DNA from: Limnephilus marmoratus
Taxonomy: Eukaryota > Arthropoda > Insecta > Trichoptera > Limnephilidae
DNA: 64,000 nucleotides
NCBI GenBank assembly: GCA_917880885.1
Contig: OU862913.1
Location: 26,669,286 to 26,733,285 of the forward strand
Direction: 5' to 3'
In this document: one piece after another, positions 57,866 to 64,000 of the stretch
Position numbering within the stretch: position 1 is the stretch's first letter
How the letters are laid out: each line of letters opens with the position of its first letter
Program-made: the position numbers and the translations under genes
Notes under the pieces: model-generated
What the model was told of the DNA's origin: nothing
What the model saw: the letters and a program-made list of their open reading frames with translations, nothing else
Database searches by the model: none

Positions 57866-57975
57866 CCTCGCCCCGCGCCGCGCACCCCGCAGACCTTACC
57901 TATCCCGCGGCCTCCCCCGCCACGCACCATCAATCCCGCGCATCCAACCCGCAGAGAGCCGTGACTGTGTGAAAA
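57866..57975 (-). promoter_or_regulatory. GC-rich 5' flank of the receptor gene
   Basis: About 110 bp of CpG-rich sequence just upstream of the start codon within AT-rich surroundings. Likely 5' UTR or promoter-proximal; no TATA box stands out. Confidence 0.45.
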
Positions 57976-58014
57976 CGAATAATAATTAAACATTTTTTGT
58001 TTTTATTTTTAAAC

Positions 58015-58360
58015 TCGCTGGTACCTGGCATGCGTTGCAATGCCATTCAAAGAAATAAATTGATTCTCTCTGCATGTCCTTTCCCGTGCGTCCCCGTTCT
58101 CTTCCACCTTCCCCGCCTTCCCCTTCCCTCGTCTCTTCCCTCTCCGTGAACCCCACCTTCCCCCTGCCTTAAAATATATGAAATACACACATTTTCATTT
58201 ATCCAAATTTCATAAAGCCAGAGCTTACCATTATATACAGCCTATGATACTCGCTGATAAGGTAGCTTTCTATTGGTGAAAGAATTTTTAAAATTGGTTT
58301 AATGGTTTAGGAGTGAAAGCGTAACAAACACACACACGCACTTTTGCGTTTATAATATAA
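58015..58360 (-). mobile_element. Helitron-like fragment
   Basis: 'ctcgctggtacctggcatgc', a C/T-rich block, then cataaagccagagcttacca, parallel to 56040-56470 but more diverged. Confidence 0.6.
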
Positions 58361-58499
58361 TTATGGATTAATGAGTAAAACCTTCTAATTGCAATGTTTT
58401 AATTAAATGAAGACAATATTAGTGAAACCCAATCAAAAATCTGATAACAGAAAAATCAGAAAAAGATACAGTCATATTTACGTCAAATAAAAGATACAG

Positions 58500-58695
58500 A
58501 CAGCCCGTTTCTGCACAGAGTCGAGGGTTTTTCTCAGGTATTGGAGCTCCAGGCCAGAGATGGCTGCCAAATTCAACCGTGGGGCGCACTTAACTCTGGC
58601 TTCGATGGAGCCCCCATACCTGAGCTGGTCACTTAGAGTTACACCAAGCATATCAATGGAGGGCCTGTTCGGAAGATTGCTTCCGTTGAAGGTGA
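58500..58695 (-). pseudogene. LINE ORF2 fragment
   Basis: Antisense of the LINE at 32277: minus frame has [20 protein letters not shown], then [12 protein letters not shown] and CAP-NLAAISGLE-type sequence. Confidence 0.8.
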
Positions 58696-59039
58696 AGGAG
58701 TTAAATAGGTTGAATAATGCTTTTTTGTGATATTTAACAGTAGCAATTTCTTTTACTCTTGCCTTTACTATAGCAAACGTTGTAACAAATGGCCCTGAAA
58801 ATTTAATTTAAATATGATCTACACTTCAGAAGTTATAGCTATTTTATGTGTAATGTAATTTTGCATGTAATATGCATGCATAAAAAAATCGCCAACTTTC
58901 TAGAGATTGGTAAAAAAGTCGTTACATTGTGTTAGTAAGGGTGTCACCTAGGGCCCGTTCCAACGTCCATTTAAAAATTGGATGTCCTAGACGCTGTAGA
59001 GAATATATGGAGCTGATCCCACTTCTCCAACACAATTAA

Positions 59040-60755
59040 CCCCTCAGATAATCGCCAATTTGCACTTTAAATGTCTTAAACGAAATGACATTTTACGAAA
59101 ACTTTGTGTTATTACCGTTTCACAATTAATGCTCTATAAATGAAACATTTCTGAACGTAGCCGAATAGTAATAACTGTTTAAGACAGGTTAGAAATAAGC
59201 TTTCGAATTATTATATTATAAATAAATATTAATATTTGTAAATATTAAAATTTAGAATGCAAACATTAAAAAAAAGTCAAAATGACTCACGTGATGTATT
59301 TATGTAAAAACGGTACTAAAATCACAGATTATGTAAACAACAATACTTATTCTATTGTATAAATGTGTAATAAACATTTTTGTCACCTCACTTTTCAATC
59401 ATTTCATATAAAAATGTTTAATAAAAATTAACAATGTCGGGAGCGGGCGACCCGCCCGTGGGAAATTTGGCGGGATAAATTATCTGTCAGACTGCGCGTC
59501 TGACAGAATGTTCTTTTTAGGTATTTCTATGGAAAACTTGAATAGAGATGTGCAGCATGATTCACTATCGACCTTTCACTTTTTATTTTACGGATGTAAC
59601 TAAAACAATAACGGAGTTATAACGGTTTCTATGGAGACACACGCGTTGACGAGTAAACACGCTTATTGTACTTGACTGCTATCGTTATGTTAACGTGTAT
59701 ACTTTGTTATGAAATATTTAATTACATTTCATCACAATTAAGTCTAGTCACGTACCTCTTATTTTTTCAATATTTGTTTGGTTTAAAACGCCAGTTGATT
59801 TTTCTTTAAATATAGAACTTTGGGCCATTCAATTATTTTTGAAATCAGAGGTTATAAAAAGCCATTTTTTCCTTAGAGCTGGGCACTTTATTTGGGAAGC
59901 AGTCTAGAGAGGTGGACTCCTTTTTGAAAGGGTCACTGTATATTTTCCGAGTTTATTTATAATGCAGTTTCATTAAAACATATTGATATTTGTTGAAAAA
60001 CTTACGGAATGTAAAATTATATCCTGTGTTCCGCTACATAGAAGTTTAAATGGCGTGAAACCGAAACATTCTATAAAGAATTTAACTGACCGGGATTCAA
60101 CAGTATTTTCCTGCAGTGGAAGGAATATAATTAAAAATAATATTTTACTAACTCGGAAATTTCTTCGTTGTAACCGTCTATCGGACATATTTGGAGAATA
60201 ATTAAAATAAACTCGAAGAACCATCAATTATATGCATGGAAAGCAGTTAATTTGACCTTGGCATTGGTCTTGATCTGGTACTGGCTCAATCTTTAAAGAC
60301 GAATGAAGTACAACAGCAAAGCAGAGAGCATCATTCAACATTCCTTGTTGATATCGGACTTAAGTATAAATTTAGCTAGAATAGATTTTTGGTTGATCCT
60401 TGGGTGAGTGTTACATATTTATAATTTTAAATTGTTCTTGATTAACTGGATTTTATTTGTTATATTTTAAATATAAAATCAACTCTGTTATATGAAAACT
60501 GTCTTTCTTTTCATTATTAAAAGTCTTAATTGATCATAAAGTATTTAATCCCCAAGGCCCTGACAGAGAATTATGCTTTACCGTCTGTTAGCCTGGTTTA
60601 TCAACCAGTGGCGTCCTTAAATAAAGCTAGCAGATACAATCATACATTACTCACATACCTTTCAATCTCAAATTTAACCCGAAACTATTCCCACAATTAC
60701 ACTTAACATTTGACACACTATTTCTAAGTAACAACTTGCTTACGTTGCTGAGGGG
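59040..60755 (+). mobile_element. piggyBac-like MITE family A, copy 5, split by an insertion
   Basis: TTAA at 59036-59039 and 60756-60759. Family A sequence runs 59040-59704, then resumes for the last 18 bp (gcttacgttgctgagggg) after an insertion. Confidence 0.85.
59705..60737. mobile_element. Unidentified 1.03 kb insertion in MITE copy 5
   Basis: ACTT occurs at both junctions (59701-59704, 60734-60737). The interior has no recognised ends or protein; overlapping 70-85 codon frames are not convincing. Confidence 0.55.
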
Positions 60756-60909
60756 TTAAACTATTTGAGAAGAGCGTCATGTTTACTTGCTCACCGAATG
60801 CGTCCGTAATGATCAGCGTCATCTATATACCATGCAGCGTTAAAACAAATTTTGTATCTTAATATCTCGGTAAATTCATACTCCATTGAGACGAAAATCG
60901 TACAAATAC

Positions 60910-62034
60910 AAGGGCTGTCTGTAAAATAAGGTCTCCAAGGTGCTGCGGTCGCGAGAAACGATTTTATGTGCGATCCTGCAATACTGGCGTGTAGCCTGGT
61001 TCTCCGGTGCCAAATGCCCACCACGCTGCACTCTCTGTGACGCTTATGGTGGAATTACATTTGTCAGTCGTGATGTGCTCTGTCGTGATGGCTAGCGTTC
61101 ACCTCTCTAAGTCGTGTTCTGACGTTTATGACGATATTTATATATACGCGTCACTACACAGCACGTGGTACGTACACACTAGCCAAAACACCTTCGCCCC
61201 TCACCTCCTCCACTCTGTCAAAAATCCACACATATCAGTAAGACCACTTTTGACAAGATTTTGACAGAACATTTGGGATAACACAAGGTCTGCGCAAGGC
61301 GGGTTCCAAAAATGCTCACCACAGATCACAAACAACAACAGGTTGAAGGACCCGAATTCCTTAAGTGCTACGACATCGATTGCCAGAAATTCTTCGACTC
61401 AATTGTGACTGGAGACGAGACCTTCCAAACCAGTGGTTTCCGATCAGGGACCACTATGACATTTATATGTTCTCACAGGGACCACAAGGTACAATATTGA
61501 TAAACTGTTAATCGCGTCCTTGCAATTACTATCATTTTGCAATTCAATGTGCTCTTCTTGGACTTCTTCAGCTACCTCTCCATCATTTATAACAAAAGGG
61601 TTATGAATCAGCTTTTGGATACCTTTCCATTCGGTTTTGTAGTAAATGGATAAATGTTTCGTGGACCACATTTTAGATTTCGCAGACCACATGTGGTCTG
61701 TTTGGGAACCACTGTTCTAAACAAACTTTTCGTGCTCATACACTATTTTCTGTACACTTTATGCAGCTGACAACAAATGTTTAATAGAATCTACCAGGTT
61801 ATTGTTCTTTGCACACAAAAAACGAATTATAGAGCGTTATTCACATCTGGCATGTGCGGCGAGCGGGAGCTGTATCGCGAACGGCTGCCACGCCGAGACT
61901 AAGCGTCACAGAGAGTCCAAAGTGGTGGGCATTTGACTTGGGAGAACCAGGCTACACGCCAGTGTTGCCGGATCGCGCGTAAGATCGTTCCTCGCGACCG
62001 CAGCATATTGGAGACCTTATTTTACAGACAGCCT
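60910..62034 (+). mobile_element. mariner-like element with long TIRs and transposase remnant
   Basis: 'ggctgtctgtaaaataaggt' at the left and its inverse at the right continue through 'gcggtcgcgag' and 'ctggttctccggtgccaaat', giving about 130 bp arms. Inside, MLTTDHKQQQVEG, FLKCYDIDCQKFFDSI and VTGDET are mariner transposase motifs including the first catalytic Asp. Confidence 0.85.
61431..61714. mobile_element. hAT-like MITE, 284 bp, inside the mariner transposase
   Basis: CAGTGGTTTCCGATCAG and the inverse end TTTGGGAACCACTG; target duplication ttccaaac/ttctaaac (61423-61430, 61715-61722), 7 of 8. It interrupts just after VTGDET. Confidence 0.88.
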
Positions 62035-62126
62035 TCATATTATCATTCCGTTTTTTAAAATGGAAGTGTGAACAGGGCACCCAACATCCATTTTTTTTTC
62101 ACTGTCCGGAAGTGTGAACGGGCCCA

Positions 62127-62783
62127 TACACAGTTATTTATCAATTGTATAAAATATTCACAATGTTTTTTAGTAAAGCTGAACATGTCTAGTGACTATT
62201 TAGTAGTGTACTGGAATTTAGGTAACTGAATCAGCAGCAAAATGAGGCCGTTGCTCCAGCTGATTACACTTACCATAGAGCAGTGCAGAATTGTAAAAAT
62301 CTGTATATATAAAAATCAATATATGTTTCTATGTATGTAAGTTGTCTATGCATTGCTATATTAAGCATAGAAAATGTTTGAAACTTTCAAAAAACCTTCA
62401 TTCCATCCTCGCGAAGATTTCTGGATTATTACAACCACATGACAATACATCTGAAAAGTGTTTTATCATTACAAAAACTCTTACGAAACTGTCAAAAATG
62501 TCACAATTTGAGAGTGACATTTTGCAAACAGTCGATTGTTCAATCAAAATTCAATTTTCGAATAAACTCTTTCTACTGGAGCGAGCACGCGAAATAAATA
62601 AATTTGCCTCGATTGCTCGAGGTTTCTCAGAAGATCATTTATTAAATTCTTCGCCAACATTAAATAAATAATACCTTTGAATTTTAACATGGAGACATAA
62701 AAACTTATTATAGTGCTGTATAGCCAATTAATTAACCTGTATTTTAGCGTTTATCTCATATTTGTAGGATTTATAAAAAAAAA
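62127..62783 (+). repeat. Unrecognised stretch with repeat copy and empty MITE site
   Basis: A 109-residue frame (62342-62671) has no recognisable motif. From about 62660 to 62775 it matches 18293-18309 plus 18638-18735, with a single TTAA (62684-62687) where the other copy carries MITE family C. Confidence 0.7.
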
Positions 62784-63161
62784 GGTAATTGTTCGGAACA
62801 AACGTCAACGGTTAATACGCACTTTTTTTTGATAAAACTTTTAGATTCTTCTTAATTACCATAAAAGACAACTATTTGCATTGGGGGAGGTTGAAAATGT
62901 TACATTTTTAATTTTATTTACGTAAATTGAAAATTGGCTTTCACGCTGTCAAATCACTCTGTTTGCAGTTCGGAACAAACGTCAACGGTTAATATGCACT
63001 TTTTTTTGATAAAACTTTTAAAATTAAGATAATACACAAGCCCGCTACACAAACCCTGCGTAGCCAAACAAACCATTCAAAAACGTAGGCTGTTTTTTAA
63101 AGTAAAGATAACATACACAATCCCGTTACATAACCGTTGACGTTTGTTCCGAATATTTACC
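62784..63161. mobile_element. TIR element with three copies of a 23 bp motif
   Basis: GGTAATTGTTCGGAACAAAC at the left, inverted at the right (gtttgttccgaatatttacc). The motif ttcggaacaaacgtcaacgg occurs at 62792, 62969 and inverted near 63134. Confidence 0.8.
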
Positions 63162-63239
63162 AAAAAAATTATTAAAAAATCGTAAAATTAGTTCGAGAAC
63201 TCGCTAGTTATTTATAATAATAAAATATTTCGATACAAT

Positions 63240-63335
63240 TCTATTATTTTTTTTACAAAAGCTCCACACAGGAGGCGCAAAGAAAAAAAATTCTCAGGGC
63301 TTATTATCAGCTTTGGAGATGCTGTGTGAAGAGTA
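63240..63335 (-). mobile_element. LINE tail fragment
   Basis: Poly-T, then 'acaaaagctccacacaggag', an ag-rich hairpin region and 'tttggagatgctgtgtgaag', the shared LINE/family P tail. Confidence 0.7.
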
Positions 63336-63339
63336 TTTC

Positions 63340-63625
63340 CGTTTTGCAATAAAATCCAAATAAACGGAATATTTCTGAACGTATCCGAAAACTAAAACTG
63401 TTTTTGAAAGGTGATGAAATACGCTTTCAAATTTTATAATTCGAAGTAAACATATTATAATTTTTGCATGCTAATAAAAAAAAGTTTTAAAAATGGCTCA
63501 CCTCAGGTTTTTTTCTAACTAAAATTACTGATAACAATAAAAAAACAACAACAAATACACTATTTATTAGGTAAATATTTTATAAATGTTACCGTCAACT
63601 CACTTTTTTGTCGTTTCATGTAAAA
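63340..63625 (+). mobile_element. Degraded relative of MITE family A
   Basis: Matches the family pattern loosely ('ggaatatttctgaacgtatc', actgtttttgaaagg, cacttttttgtcgtttcatg). Confidence 0.5.
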
Positions 63626-64000
63626 ATATTAAAAAAAAATTCTCAAAGTTTAATAATTATTTTTCAAATTGCGGTCGGAAATTTTGGATTCATAAACATG
63701 TTCATTTTAATTATTTTGCAGATAACTTTTAGATTTGAATATAAAGTGTGGTATTTTTTCTTTCTAACCATAGACATCCAAATGGATAGACAAGATACAG
63801 ATGAGGGGTAAAACCAAACTATGGAAGGGCGAAGAGGGGAAAGATGACTGTGATTCGTTAAAAAATCAATCTGACAGTATATAGGCATCTCGCATTATAA
63901 TATCACCATTTAGTTCTTAAAAGCAAAATCTGCTTTTGAATGAATAGACCTTTTACATGGGAGCGCGAATTGCCCGCCACGTTATTAACATATTTGCGTA
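63626..64000. other. Right edge, nothing recognised
   Basis: AT-rich with short frames only. Confidence 0.5.

Larger units (their letters stand above)
58948..62126. mobile_element. Possible composite element with GGGCCCGTTC ends
   Basis: gggcccgttccaacgtcca at the left and 'gaacgggccc' at the right are short inverted repeats bounding a MITE and a mariner remnant. Only 10 bp agree, so this is weak. Confidence 0.3.

Noticed and set aside
62342..62671. 109-codon plus-strand frame
   Set aside because: No recognisable motif, codon use like random AT-rich sequence, lies in repeat debris.
1..64000. CRISPR arrays, bacterial operons, riboswitches or an integrated viral genome
   Set aside because: No spaced direct repeats of that type, no Shine-Dalgarno gene strings; the only retrovirus-like unit is the BEL/Pao retrotransposon, which lacks an env-like frame between integrase and the 3' LTR.

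Overview
This is an AT-rich eukaryotic window, almost certainly from an insect with a large, repeat-packed genome. The evidence is a spliced insect-type kainate glutamate receptor gene, a short (TTAGG)n-type array, and a mixture of BEL/Pao, mariner, piggyBac-like, hAT-like, Helitron, LINE and tRNA-derived SINE sequences. I cannot name the order. There are no bacterial, CRISPR or viral-genome features.

The only host gene recognised is on the minus strand: an ionotropic glutamate receptor of the kainate class. Twelve coding exons lie between 57865 and 2846, every splice site is GT..AG, and all junction phases are compatible. They give 599 codons: signal peptide, amino-terminal (ATD) domain, S1 half of the ligand-binding domain, M1, and the M2 pore loop. 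The rest (M3, S2, M4, C-tail) must lie beyond position 1. The exons are GC-rich islands in AT-rich introns; the largest introns are about 18.6 kb (exon 9 to 10) and 9.2 kb (exon 11 to 12).

Nearly everything else is transposable-element sequence inside those introns. Intron 11 (2967-12192) holds a 6.4 kb BEL/Pao LTR retrotransposon (5748-12181) with near-identical 349 bp LTRs and target duplication GTTGT, inserted 11 nt past the exon 11 splice donor. Intron 10 (12330-16111) holds mariner and LINE debris and a possible solo LTR. Intron 9 (16217-34857) holds a LINE interrupted by a foldback element carrying telomere-like repeats, a degraded YqaJ-nuclease transposon gene, and a Russian-doll cluster at 23.8-28.5 kb. 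Introns 8 to 1 (35062-57783) hold LINE copies split by TTAA-flanked MITEs or a Helitron, hAT-like elements with 8 bp target duplications, SINEs and a foldback with five motif copies per arm. Upstream of exon 1 (57866-64000) are more MITEs, a mariner remnant and an hAT-like MITE.

I found no multi-gene system. The strongest observations are structural: nested insertions whose order can be read from target duplications, an empty/filled site pair, insertions pressed against splice sites, and an arginine at the receptor's Q/R-equivalent pore position. Relationships between repeats were judged by eye; copy boundaries without target duplications are approximate.
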